46,375 nt of DNA from Darwinimomas sp963643215 (lineage in GTDB: Bacteria; Bacillota; Clostridia; Lachnospirales; Lachnospiraceae), in NCBI GenBank assembly GCA_963643215.1, contig CAVIJY010000008.1, forward strand, positions 1-46,375. Direction: 5' to 3'. Shown here one piece after another: positions 17,649-25,720 of this stretch. The notes under the pieces are model-generated. The model did not search any database and had not been told where the DNA came from. It saw only the letters and a list, made by a program, of their open reading frames with translations. Numbering within the stretch: position 1 is the first letter of the stretch; each line of letters starts with the position of its first letter. Position numbers and translations under genes: made by a program.

Positions 17649-18199
17649 TGTTCCAGCCTTTCCTTCAGCTCCTCTGCGATATACTCCGCGGTGATCAGCT
17701 TGTATGCCAATCTTTCCGGCAGCCTTTCATATACATCACCAAGCGGATTGCCCGCTGCATTCTGTGATATATTCTCCGGTATTCCCTTTATATCAATCTT
17801 TCTGCTTCTTACATCGCCTCTGATGTCTACCGCAAACCACACCATTCCCGGTACGCTGTCCGCATTGGCCGGATCCGCATTGGCATATGTCCCTGTCACG
17901 CCTATTCCTATATCAGTGACAAAGCGCTCTCTCGCAGCCTTTGCCATAGCTGACGCGGTTTTATCCGAGTATATTCCGTATGTGTCTATGATATCCTCAG
18001 GTACTCCGGCATCAGTCTTTGCTCTGTTGCAGTATGTCACCATACCTCCCGTCAGCACAGCCGAGGCACCCTGCGTATCGGATATCAGTGACGCTATCAG
18101 CCCCGAGGTACAGCTCTCCATCGTTGAGATCGTCAGCTTCTTTTCTATCAGCTCAAGAGTCAGCCCGTGATATATGCTGTTCACTCTTTCAAGCAGCAT
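17636..18199 (-). CDS. CinA C-terminal domain protein (nicotinamide-nucleotide amidase, PncC type)
   Basis: Stand-alone amidohydrolase domain of CinA; characterised members (PncC) convert NMN to nicotinate mononucleotide in NAD recycling. The conserved STMESCTSGLIASLISD, SAVLTGGMVTY and VTGTYANADPANAD blocks are present; the N-terminal molybdopterin-like CinA domain is not. The ATG at 18199 is chosen because GGAGGAGATGTGAG precedes it and it lies just after the gpsA stop; an in-frame start at 18232 lies inside gpsA. The protein is then 187 aa. The enzyme activity is inferred from family. Confidence 0.88.
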   Translation of the reverse strand: MLLERVNSIYHGLTLELIEKKLTISTMESCTSGLIASLISDTQGASAVLTGGMVTYCNRAKTDAGVPEDIIDTYGIYSDKTASAMAKAARERFVTDIGIGVTGTYANADPANADSVPGMVWFAVDIRGDVRSRKIDIKGIPENISQNAAGNPLGDVYERLPERLAYKLITAEYIAEELKERLEQWAS

Positions 18200-18200
18200 C

Positions 18201-19193
18201 TCACATCTCCTCCGGCTCCGCAACCGAGTCACGCCTCATCAGCTCATCAACTGCCGACCTCGCGTCCTTGCCCTCAAACAGTATACGATTGACCTCAGTG
18301 ACGATGGGCATTCTCACTCCATACTTTTCTGCCAGCGCTCTGGCGGCCTTGGCGCTGTATACGCCCTCTACCACCATGTGCACCTCATCCATGGCCTCCT
18401 GCATGGTCTTTCCCTGACCTATCAGTATGCCGGCGCGTCTGTTGCGGCTGTGCATGCTGGCACATGTGACTATCAGATCTCCCATTCCGGTGAGTCCGTA
18501 AAATGTATCTCTGCGACCGCCCATCTTGCATCCAAGCCTTGCTATCTCTGTGATACCCCGCGTGATAAGCGCCGCCTTGGTATTGTCTCCGTATCCAAGC
18601 CCGTCCGCGATGCCTGCCGCAAGTGCAATGACATTCTTCAGCGAGGATCCCAGTTCCATGCCAAGTACATCATCAGATGTGTATACTCTGAATACCGGGC
18701 TCATGAATGCATCACGAACCTTCTCCGCCACCGCCTGATCTCTGCTTCCGGATACCACAACCGTGGGAAGTCTCTTTGCTACCTCTTCGGCATGGCTCGG
18801 TCCGCACAGCACGCTGACAGTAGCTCCCGGTATCTCCTGCGCTATCTGATCTACCAGAGGCATCAGCGTATTCTCCTCTATGCCCTTTGCCACACTGACA
18901 ATGATCTGACCCGGCCTGTAGTATTCCTTCATTCTGGCCGCCGTGGATCTCGTATATATGGACGGCACCGCCAGAACCAGCAGCTCCTTGTCAGCCATCG
19001 CCTTCTCCAGATCCGCAGTGAATACTATGGAATCATCCATCTTTGTTTCAAGCACCGGATGAATCCTTGTCTCATTCAGCTTGTCTATCTCCGACGCTAT
19101 CGCCGACCACATGGTCAGCTCATGACCGTTGTCGCAAAGAAGGATACCCAAAGCCAGCCCCCATGTACCGGTTCCTATGATGCCTATCTTCAT
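18201..19193 (-). CDS. gpsA: Glycerol-3-phosphate dehydrogenase [NAD(P)+]
   Basis: Reduces DHAP to sn-glycerol 3-phosphate for phospholipid synthesis. The Rossmann GTGTWGLALG is at residues 7-16, SVAKGIEENT near 105, the catalytic-lysine region SSLKNVIALAAGI near 190 and GLTGMGDLIVTC near 250. The 330-aa length is normal. Its start overlaps the plsY stop (ATGA), so the enzymes making and acylating glycerol 3-phosphate are translationally coupled. Confidence 0.97.
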   Translation of the reverse strand: MKIGIIGTGTWGLALGILLCDNGHELTMWSAIASEIDKLNETRIHPVLETKMDDSIVFTADLEKAMADKELLVLAVPSIYTRSTAARMKEYYRPGQIIVSVAKGIEENTLMPLVDQIAQEIPGATVSVLCGPSHAEEVAKRLPTVVVSGSRDQAVAEKVRDAFMSPVFRVYTSDDVLGMELGSSLKNVIALAAGIADGLGYGDNTKAALITRGITEIARLGCKMGGRRDTFYGLTGMGDLIVTCASMHSRNRRAGILIGQGKTMQEAMDEVHMVVEGVYSAKAARALAEKYGVRMPIVTEVNRILFEGKDARSAVDELMRRDSVAEPEEM

Positions 19194-19804
19194 GCTCTAT
19201 GCTCCCCTTTCCTAAGCTCCAGTCTGCTTTCAGTTCCGCTTATCAGACGCCTTATATTTGCTCTGTGCCTCCATATGCACAGCGCTGCTATGACTATCGC
19301 GATGATTCTTATCTCCGCCTGCGCATAGAGCACGCATACCATGGCCGCAGACATTATCACGCTGACCAGCGAGCTGAGCGATACAAAGCGAAGCAGTGCA
19401 AAAAGCAGCAGAAACACCACAACCAGCACCAGCCCGGCTCTTATATCATATGCTATAAAAAAGCCTGCCGTGGATGCCACACCCTTGCCTCCGTTCCAGT
19501 TCAGATAAAACGGAAAATCATGTCCCAGCACCACACCGAAACCCACATAAGCGGCATAAATGGCCTGCTCCTGCGTCCCTGCATATATATGCTTTACGAC
19601 CAGCACCGGTATGAGTGCCTTCAGCAGATCTCCCGCAAGCACCAGAGCCCCCTTTCCGGCTCCCATGACCCTGAAGGAATTGGTCGCGCCTATGTTGCCG
19701 CTTCCCATATGCTGCAGATCCTTGTTTTCCATTCTCGACAGTATATATCCGGTTGTAAACAGTCCGCAGATATATCCGACCGCAAGCATCAGAGCTCGTA
19801 TCAT
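19190..19804 (-). CDS. plsY: Glycerol-3-phosphate acyltransferase (acyl-phosphate dependent)
   Basis: Five-helix membrane enzyme that transfers the acyl group from acyl phosphate to glycerol 3-phosphate. GSGNIGATNSFRVMG (about 35-49) and WNGGKGVAS (about 103-111) are the conserved active-site loops, with a GHDFPFY segment between. Its substrate donor would be supplied by PlsX, encoded 15 kb away at 34827-35792. It overlaps both der and gpsA by 4 nt. Confidence 0.97.
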   Translation of the reverse strand: MIRALMLAVGYICGLFTTGYILSRMENKDLQHMGSGNIGATNSFRVMGAGKGALVLAGDLLKALIPVLVVKHIYAGTQEQAIYAAYVGFGVVLGHDFPFYLNWNGGKGVASTAGFFIAYDIRAGLVLVVVFLLLFALLRFVSLSSLVSVIMSAAMVCVLYAQAEIRIIAIVIAALCIWRHRANIRRLISGTESRLELRKGEHRA

Positions 19805-21132
19805 TTGTCCGTACCGTCATTCCTTTCCCGTATCATGAACCGCAGAGGAGTTCCCCTGAAGCCGAATGCCTCACGGATCTTGTTCTCCAGATATCTTTGA
19901 TAAGAAAAATGCATCAGCTCCCTGTTGTTTACGAATATGACAAATGAAGGCGGCTTTACCGCAACCTGCGATGCATACAATATCTTCAGACGCTTGCCCT
20001 TGTCCGACGGCGGCTGCTGCAGTATCGTTGCCTCCGTGATGATCTCGTTCAGCACGCCCGTAGATATGCGCAGGGTCTGATTGGCACATACCATATCGAT
20101 CACATCAAAGAGCTTGGGAAGTCTCTGTCCGGATTGAGCGGATATGTATATGAACTCCGCATACTGCATGAAGGACAGCGTGTTCTGTACCTTCCTTGTA
20201 AACTCATTCATGGTCTTATCATTCTTCTCGATCAGATCCCACTTGTTCACCGCAACTATGATGCCCTTGCCTCTTTCATGCGCTATTCCGGCTATCTTCG
20301 CATCCTGCTCGGTTACTCCCTCTGAAGCATCTATAACTACGATCACCACATCGGCGCGCTCCACTGCGGATACCGCGCGTATGATGCTGTAGCGCTCTAT
20401 ATTCTCCTTTATACGGCTCTTTCTCCGCATTCCGGCGGTATCTATAAACACATAGTCCTGACCGTTTCTCCTGATCACCGTGTCGATGGCGTCTCTGGTT
20501 GTTCCCGCTATATCGGACACTATAACCCGGTTTTCCCCTGCCAGCCGGTTGATGATGGAGGACTTTCCCACATTCGGCTTGCCTATGATGGCAACCTTCG
20601 GTCTCGAATCCTCCTGCTCCTGCTCATCCGACGACGGAAAATCGGCACATACCGCATCCAGCAGATCTCCGAGTCCCAGTTTTGATGCCGCGGATATCCC
20701 GATCGGATCACCTATCCCCAGATTGTAAAACTCATATACATCATTGCCGAACTTCGCGACGCTGTCCATCTTGTTGACCGCAAGAACCACGGGCTTTCCG
20801 CTTCTTCTCAGCAGATCAGCCACGCTGTAGTCCGCATCCACAAGCCCCTGCCTCACATCTGTCAGAAATATGATGACATCAGCCGTATCTATCGCTATCT
20901 GCGACTGTTCTCGCATCTGCACCATGATCGCGTCTGATGTGTCCGTCTCTATTCCGCCTGTATCTATCATGGTAAATGTCTTGTCAAGCCATGTGCAGTC
21001 GGCATATATCCTGTCTCTGGTCACTCCGGGCGTATCCTCTACTATGCTGATCTTCTCACCCGCCAGAGTATTGAACAGTGTTGACTTTCCGACATTCGGT
21101 CTTCCGACTATCGCCACTATAGGTTTGCTCAT
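19801..21132 (-). CDS. der: GTPase Der (EngA)
   Basis: Double-G-domain GTPase needed for 50S ribosome assembly. P-loops are at 10-18 (GRPNVGKST) and 184-192 (GKPNVGKSS), with DTGG and DTAG G3 motifs and NKMD/NKWD G4 motifs. The C-terminal KH-like domain carries PSFVIFVNN and YLENKIREAFGFRGTP, followed by a short basic tail. The 443-aa length is normal. ATGA overlap with plsY. Confidence 0.98.
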   Translation of the reverse strand: MSKPIVAIVGRPNVGKSTLFNTLAGEKISIVEDTPGVTRDRIYADCTWLDKTFTMIDTGGIETDTSDAIMVQMREQSQIAIDTADVIIFLTDVRQGLVDADYSVADLLRRSGKPVVLAVNKMDSVAKFGNDVYEFYNLGIGDPIGISAASKLGLGDLLDAVCADFPSSDEQEQEDSRPKVAIIGKPNVGKSSIINRLAGENRVIVSDIAGTTRDAIDTVIRRNGQDYVFIDTAGMRRKSRIKENIERYSIIRAVSAVERADVVIVVIDASEGVTEQDAKIAGIAHERGKGIIVAVNKWDLIEKNDKTMNEFTRKVQNTLSFMQYAEFIYISAQSGQRLPKLFDVIDMVCANQTLRISTGVLNEIITEATILQQPPSDKGKRLKILYASQVAVKPPSFVIFVNNRELMHFSYQRYLENKIREAFGFRGTPLRFMIRERNDGTDK

Positions 21133-21153
21133 CTGTAAGCACCTTCCGTTTCT

Positions 21154-22524
21154 TTACAATTCATCAAGCTCATATCTCCCCGCCGGGCGGCCTGTTCCTT
21201 CCTCATCGCCTGTCAGCGCTCCTATCAGATCATAGCCTGATGATCCGCAGATCCTCACAGGCACGCCAAGCGCAGTCTCAAGCTCAGCCCTTGTCATATC
21301 ATCCAGAAATGTCTCCTCTCCCGAACGGAACATGTTTATCGGAAGCAAAAGTCTGTCTCCAAGCTCTGCATCTCTCAGCTGCTCCAGGATATCGGTTCCT
21401 GTCACCAGTCCTGAAACCGTGATGGACTCCCCGAAGAAATTATTGACTATGGGATATATCCGCACCTTTTTCTCAGGATGCAGTCTCATGAAGCTCTCTG
21501 CGATCCTCTCCAGCGTCGGTGCCGCAAGAGCACCCGTCGCGAGTGAGATCGTCTCTCTCTTTTCCGGCGTTCCTGCATTCTTTGCGCCGCCCGCGCTCAT
21601 GCCGTCCAGCGCAGCTTTCGTTTCCTCCGTCAGAAGACGAAGCATCCCGACTCCGTTCTCCAGCTGAATATAACCATCATATACAGCCTCCTCCGGGATC
21701 TCTCTCTGCGCGAGTATATAGAACTCATCGCTTGCGTGAAACATGTGTACACCAAACCGTTCCATCGCCAGCTGCTGATATCTCTCGATGATATCTACAG
21801 TCTCCTCGGCCTTCGCTTTGTCGACGGCATCAATCTCAGTCAGTCCCTCTCTGTACTTTGTCATACCGATAGGAACTACCGATACGCTCTCCAGCTCGGG
21901 TCCCCATTCAAGCATGTCGGACAGAGTCTTCTCCAGCCGCTCTGCATCATTCCATCCCGGACACATCACTATCTGTCCGTTCATATGTATGCCTGCGCTC
22001 CGCAGCCGCTCTATGACTTTCAGACTCTCTCCGGCTCTTTTGTTCTGCAGCATCCTGCAGCGCAGCTCGGGATCCGTGGTATGCACCGAGATGTTTATGG
22101 GCTCCATATGGTAGCGGATGATCCTGTCGATATCCTTTTCCTTCATATTGGTCAGTGTCACATAGTTGCCCTGCAGAAATGACAGTCTGGCGTCATCATC
22201 CTTGAAGTAAAGCGTCTCCCGCATGCCGGGCGGCATCTGATCTATAAAGCAGAATATGCACCTGTTGGAGCAATGCCTGTACTCGCTCATAAGACCCGAA
22301 TCAAACTCCAGACCCGGGTCTTCGTCATCGCCATCCACCTCGCATTCCCATTGCTCGCCGTCAGGCTTTTCGATCAGCATCACATAGCTGTCTGAGGATA
22401 TATAATATCTGTAGTCAAATATATCCTCTATCTCATGACCGTCGATCGCTATCAGTTTATCTCCCGGCTCTATACCCAGCTCCTCGGCTGCAGAATCGGG
22501 CTCAACACTTTTTATGATATGCAT
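21154..22524 (-). CDS. DUF512 radical SAM protein with N-terminal PDZ domain
   Basis: Conserved Firmicutes/cyanobacterial protein of unknown reaction. The N-terminal PDZ-like region (about 1-60, EELGIEPGDKLIAIDG) is followed by the radical-SAM cluster motif Cys85-x3-Cys89-x2-Cys92 (CSNRCIFCFID) and the DUF512 domain (about 205 onward, with LPINMFRSGEETFLDDMT). The ATG at 22524 is chosen because the protein then begins MHIIKSVEPDSAAEELG like its relatives (456 aa); a TTG at 22560 has no support. It lies 21 nt before der, a common neighbour, which suggests a role around ribosome or tRNA maturation. Confidence 0.88.
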   Translation of the reverse strand: MHIIKSVEPDSAAEELGIEPGDKLIAIDGHEIEDIFDYRYYISSDSYVMLIEKPDGEQWECEVDGDDEDPGLEFDSGLMSEYRHCSNRCIFCFIDQMPPGMRETLYFKDDDARLSFLQGNYVTLTNMKEKDIDRIIRYHMEPINISVHTTDPELRCRMLQNKRAGESLKVIERLRSAGIHMNGQIVMCPGWNDAERLEKTLSDMLEWGPELESVSVVPIGMTKYREGLTEIDAVDKAKAEETVDIIERYQQLAMERFGVHMFHASDEFYILAQREIPEEAVYDGYIQLENGVGMLRLLTEETKAALDGMSAGGAKNAGTPEKRETISLATGALAAPTLERIAESFMRLHPEKKVRIYPIVNNFFGESITVSGLVTGTDILEQLRDAELGDRLLLPINMFRSGEETFLDDMTRAELETALGVPVRICGSSGYDLIGALTGDEEGTGRPAGRYELDEL

Positions 22525-22560
22525 CTTATAATTATACCTTTTTGCTTCAAAATATTGCAA
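22525..22560 (-). promoter_or_regulatory. Promoter at the start codon of the DUF512 gene
   Basis: On the minus strand TTGCAA, an 18-bp spacer and a perfect TATAAT are followed by TATAAG and then the ATG. The predicted +1 falls on or beside the A of the start codon. AAAAAGG upstream of the -10 is the only SD-like sequence and would not be in such a transcript. Confidence 0.55.
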
Positions 22561-22572
22561 GGCGCCGTCCGC

Positions 22573-22953
22573 TCACAGCTGTACATCTTTCAGCCAGCTT
22601 ACGCGGCCTGCCGTGATTCCTATCACATCAAATCTTATCCTGACCGGGCCGGTGTCCCTTCTGTAGAGATATTCCCGCGCAGTCCTTTTGATCTGAATCA
22701 GCTTGCGTCTGTCTACCGCCTCTAGCGCATCTCCGTACCTGTCACATGAACGGTACTTCACCTCGACAAAGACCAGGACGCCTCCGTCCTGTGCCACTAT
22801 GTCGATCTCTCCCGTTCTTGTACGAAAGTTGCGCTCCAGGATCTTTACTCCCTGCTCTTCCAGAAAGGCGACTGCCTCATCCTCGCCTTTCGAGCCTACA
22901 CGACGCCTGTTTATATGAATTTCGTTATGAATGTTCTTCTGTGAATCGGACAT
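22573..22953 (-). CDS. yraN: UPF0102 family protein YraN (nuclease-like fold)
   Basis: Small protein with a restriction-endonuclease-like fold and no established role. NRRRVGSKGEDEAVAFLEEQG, LERNFRTRTGEIDIVAQDGG and LVFVEVKYRS carry the conserved Glu/Asp-x-Glu-x-Lys residues of the family. The length is 126 aa. The ATG at 22953 overlaps rnhB by 43 nt; no later Met exists before the conserved NRR segment. It follows rnhB, the usual neighbour. Confidence 0.92.
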   Translation of the reverse strand: MSDSQKNIHNEIHINRRRVGSKGEDEAVAFLEEQGVKILERNFRTRTGEIDIVAQDGGVLVFVEVKYRSCDRYGDALEAVDRRKLIQIKRTAREYLYRRDTGPVRIRFDVIGITAGRVSWLKDVQL

Positions 22954-23567
22954 GGCCCGTACTTTCTGATAGCCTCTATGTGATCCTTTGTTCCATAACC
23001 CTTATGCTTTGCAAAGCCGTACTCCGGATACAGAGCATCCGCGACTGTCATCAGCCGGTCTCTGGTCACTTTTGCGAGAATGCTGGCCGCTGCAATGCTT
23101 GCGCTCTGAGCATCTCCGTGTACGATCCCGACTTGTCTGATGTGCATATCCGGGATCACCACCGCATCGTTGAGAAGCATATCCGGCGTTCTGCATGCCC
23201 CGCGGCTGTTTTTATCATAAAGCCCGTTTACAGCCATGCGCATCGCCTGATATGTCGCCTGCAGTATGTTGATATCATCTATGACGCTGTGATCGGCATA
23301 TCCGATGCCGTACGCCGCCGCCTTCTCTATGATCTCGTCATACAGCTCTTCTCTGCGCTTTTGCGAGAGCTTCTTTGAATCATTCAGATACAGAATCTCA
23401 CAGTCTTTCTCAAGCACTACCGCACCTGCGACCACCGGGCCTGCCAGCGGGCCTCTTCCCGCCTCGTCCACACCGCAGATCACGGCATACTCATCGCCGT
23501 ATTTGTGCTCAAACTTCCACATTCCCGCCAAACGCTCCCGCTCGGCAGCAAGCTTCTCCTCTTTCAT
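22911..23567 (-). CDS. rnhB: Ribonuclease HII
   Basis: Removes single ribonucleotides and RNA from DNA. The GVDEAGRGPLAGPVV motif with Asp34/Glu35, LNDSKKLSQKRREEL near 62 and the HGDAQSASIAAASILAKVTRDR region with further acidic residues are all present. The length of 218 aa is typical. The start overlaps the ylqF stop by 4 nt. Confidence 0.97.
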   Translation of the reverse strand: MKEEKLAAERERLAGMWKFEHKYGDEYAVICGVDEAGRGPLAGPVVAGAVVLEKDCEILYLNDSKKLSQKRREELYDEIIEKAAAYGIGYADHSVIDDINILQATYQAMRMAVNGLYDKNSRGACRTPDMLLNDAVVIPDMHIRQVGIVHGDAQSASIAAASILAKVTRDRLMTVADALYPEYGFAKHKGYGTKDHIEAIRKYGPCPIHRRTFITKFI

Positions 23568-24475
23568 GGCAGCTCCAATGTTATCCTTCCCAGACGCCCG
23601 CTTCTGAAGTCGTTTATCAATATATTCTCTGCCTTTTCATAGTCCGGCTCTCCTCCCCGGGCCAGGCACCCCCGGGCTCTTGCGATATGCTCTATTAGTC
23701 TCCAGGCCTGCGACTGCTTCTCTGTCAGTCCCTCGACTGCGCAACTCTCATGTACCGTACCGTCACATCCGCTCTGCTCTGACGATCCGGCGACATAGCC
23801 GTAACAGCTCTCCAGTCTGTCAGGACAAATCTCGAGCAGACAGGCCCCCATGGACAGCGCCAGCTCGGAAGTATTTACTATCATGTCATTGACAGATCCG
23901 ATGTAGGCGATCATCTCGCCCACATGTTCATCCTCGAACTTCGGCCAGGTGATGCCGGGAGTATCCAGAAGTTCTATATTCTTGTTCAGTCGTATCCACT
24001 GGTTGCCCCGGGTCACGCCCGGTCTGTTTCCGGTCTTGGCAGCTCCCTTTCCGGCCAATGTATTGATCAATGTGGATTTCCCCACATTCGGAATGCCTGC
24101 AACCATGGCTCTGACCGGTCTGTTCTGTATCCCGCGCCGCATGTCCCTTTGACGCTTTTGAGCCAGCGCTCTGTCCATCGCTGCCGTAAGTTCCTTTATA
24201 TCAGCCCTCTTTCTGGAATCCATAGTGATGCATTCCATTCCCTCGGAGGTGAAATATTCCTTCCATCTCGCGTTTGCTCCGGGATCTGCCATGTCAGCCT
24301 TGTTCATGATGATGATGCGCCCCTTGCCTCTTCCCAGAGCATCTATGTCCGGGTTTCTGGTGGACATCGGCGCCCTCGCATCCACCATCTCCACGATCAG
24401 ATCCACCACTTTCACATCCTGCTGCATGCTGCGGATCGCCTTGGTCATATGCCCCGGATACCATTGTATCTTCAT
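23564..24475 (-). CDS. rbgA: Ribosome biogenesis GTPase YlqF/RbgA
   Basis: Circularly permuted GTPase for a late step of 50S assembly. The order G4 (NKAD), then G1 (GIPNVGKST), then G3 (DTPG) is the permutation signature; MKIQWYPGHMTKA at the N-terminus is diagnostic of the family. The start at 24475 follows GGAGGACAATGT. An upstream frame adds 51 residues, but these read through a hairpin repeat and are rejected. The protein is 303 aa. It lies between lepB and rnhB as in Bacillus. Confidence 0.97.
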   Translation of the reverse strand: MKIQWYPGHMTKAIRSMQQDVKVVDLIVEMVDARAPMSTRNPDIDALGRGKGRIIIMNKADMADPGANARWKEYFTSEGMECITMDSRKRADIKELTAAMDRALAQKRQRDMRRGIQNRPVRAMVAGIPNVGKSTLINTLAGKGAAKTGNRPGVTRGNQWIRLNKNIELLDTPGITWPKFEDEHVGEMIAYIGSVNDMIVNTSELALSMGACLLEICPDRLESCYGYVAGSSEQSGCDGTVHESCAVEGLTEKQSQAWRLIEHIARARGCLARGGEPDYEKAENILINDFRSGRLGRITLELP

Positions 24476-24489
24476 ACATTGTCCTCCAG

Positions 24490-24562
24490 ATTCAAGCATG
24501 AGCGGTGCTTGCACATGCTCATATTTGAATCGCCAATCAAGTTTGGAAGTAAACCTCCAAAC
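24490..24562. repeat. Double-hairpin spacer element between lepB and rbgA
   Basis: Two inverted repeats lie side by side in the 89-nt spacer. One pairs GATTCAA with TTGAATC and, inside it, ATGAGC with GCTCAT (about 24490-24532). The other pairs AAGTTTGGA-type arms across about 24538-24562 (9-bp stem on the minus strand). Neither is followed by a T run. All frames on the minus strand stay open across it, which produces false N-terminal extensions. I suspect it is one copy of a dispersed palindromic element. Confidence 0.5.
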
Positions 24563-24564
24563 TT

Positions 24565-25140
24565 CTACTCCTGCTTCGATCTTCTTTTTATGAGCTTGGC
24601 TCTTGACAGCGGACGCACCTGCAACCATACGCGCCCCAGTATGCTGCTCTCCTTTACATTGCTCACACTGGCAAAGCGCGAGTCCTCACTTGCGGACCTG
24701 TTGTCTCCCAGTACGAAGTATTCATCCGCGCCCAGCACTATCGGCTGAGCGGCTGTCCCGGCCGTATCCGCATCCAGCCATCCCTCCGGGCATTCAGTCG
24801 TCTGTCCGTTTATCAGCACGCGCCCGTCTTCTATCTGTATCGTCTCACCCGGCATGCCTATGATACGCTTTATCGATGCACGATCTGCCTCCCGATCCGC
24901 CTGTGTCATGTAAAATGCCGCCACATCATATCTTCTGACCGTGAAGAACCGGTATGAAACCCGATCTATGAGAACGCTGTCTCCTGATTCAAGCAGCGGC
25001 TGCATGGACTGACCTGCATTGACCACCGTTTTTCCGAAGCTGAATACCAGAAACCACGCGCATGCGATCGCTACAACAGCCTGCGCCATAAACGCAAGAA
25101 TCTGACGGAATATCCTGCTGTCCGCCGATAAAATGTTCAT
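24565..25140 (-). CDS. lepB: Signal peptidase I
   Basis: Membrane-anchored serine protease that removes signal peptides. One membrane segment (about 16-39) precedes the catalytic Ser45 (NAGQSMQPLL); the catalytic base is Lys91 (SIKRIIGMPGE), and VLGDNRSASEDSRFAS is the conserved C-terminal box. The start at 25140 uses AGGAG about 11 nt upstream; a GTG at 25152 lies inside that site and is rejected. The protein is 191 aa. It sits between rplS and rbgA, the usual order. Confidence 0.96.
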   Translation of the reverse strand: MNILSADSRIFRQILAFMAQAVVAIACAWFLVFSFGKTVVNAGQSMQPLLESGDSVLIDRVSYRFFTVRRYDVAAFYMTQADREADRASIKRIIGMPGETIQIEDGRVLINGQTTECPEGWLDADTAGTAAQPIVLGADEYFVLGDNRSASEDSRFASVSNVKESSILGRVWLQVRPLSRAKLIKRRSKQE

Positions 25141-25182
25141 CCCGCTCTGCACTCCTTTTGCTGCCTGCGTCCCTTATATGAC

Positions 25183-25210
25183 AATGAAGGGGCATTTCTG
25201 CCCCTTCATT
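25183..25210 (-). terminator. Hairpin after rplS
   Basis: AATGAAGGGGCA (25183-25194) and TGCCCCTTCATT (25199-25210) form a perfect 12-bp stem with a 4-nt loop, 16 nt after the rplS stop. The following T run is poor, so it is probably a partial terminator that lowers lepB expression relative to rplS. Confidence 0.6.
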
Positions 25211-25225
25211 CTACAAGAAACTCTA

Positions 25226-25573
25226 TTATCTAACAATCTCTTTAACCTTGGCAGCCTTGCCGACACGATCACGAAGATAGTTAAGTCTCGCTCTGCGAAC
25301 CTTACCTCTTCTTACAACCTCGATCTTGTCTACAAACGGGGAGTGTACGGGCCATGTCTTTTCAACGCCGATACCGTTTGATGTCTTTCTTACAGTGAAA
25401 GTCTCACGGATGCCGCCGTTCTGGCGCTGCATAACCGTACCCTCAAATACCTGAATTCTCTCTCTGTTGCCCTCTTTAATCTTGTTGTATACCCTTACGG
25501 TATCTCCTACATTAAAGCTGTCAACGGTCTCCTTAAGCTGCTCGGCTTCAATACTCTTGATGATATCTTCCAT
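25226..25573 (-). CDS. rplS: 50S ribosomal protein L19
   Basis: Ribosomal protein at the 30S-50S interface. DIIKSIEAEQLKE, FNVGDTVRVYNKI, RIQVFEGTVMQRQNGG and the basic RRGKVRRARLNYLRDRVGKAAKVKE tail region identify it. The 115-aa length is normal. It has its own promoter and a roughly 95-nt leader that can fold around the AGGAGG site. In most Firmicutes trmD precedes it; here trmD is elsewhere. Confidence 0.98.
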   Translation of the reverse strand: MEDIIKSIEAEQLKETVDSFNVGDTVRVYNKIKEGNRERIQVFEGTVMQRQNGGIRETFTVRKTSNGIGVEKTWPVHSPFVDKIEVVRRGKVRRARLNYLRDRVGKAAKVKEIVR

Positions 25574-25574
25574 C

Positions 25575-25617
25575 CCTGTGATCCTCCTAAGTTATTAGAC
25601 ATTCATGACCTCACAGG
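25575..25617 (-). promoter_or_regulatory. rplS leader hairpin enclosing the ribosome-binding site
   Basis: On the minus strand CCTGTGA (25617-25611) can pair with TCACAGG (25581-25575), the second arm ending one base before the ATG. The loop contains the AGGAGG site (25583-25588). This is the layout expected for autogenous control of a ribosomal protein gene; it may correspond to the known L19 leader of low-GC Gram-positives, which I could not verify. Confidence 0.45.
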
Positions 25618-25674
25618 CTTCGAGCATTCTGTCAAAGGCAGCGGAATATCCGATTCATTTTCACAACGCGGTCT

Positions 25675-25703
25675 AATTTACCACACACCATGAGGTAAGT
25701 CAA
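25675..25703 (-). promoter_or_regulatory. Sigma-A promoter of rplS
   Basis: TTGACT, a 17-bp spacer and TAAATT on the minus strand, 102-130 nt upstream of the rplS start. A T run just before it (TTTTTTCTT after a weak AGCT stem) may end the rimM transcript. Confidence 0.8.
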
Positions 25704-25720
25704 GAAAAAAGCTTGCCTGT

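Noticed and set aside
23564..24628. Long form of RbgA with 51 extra N-terminal residues
   Set aside because: The extension translates the two-hairpin spacer; the conserved MKIQWYPGHM start has its own GGAGG site.
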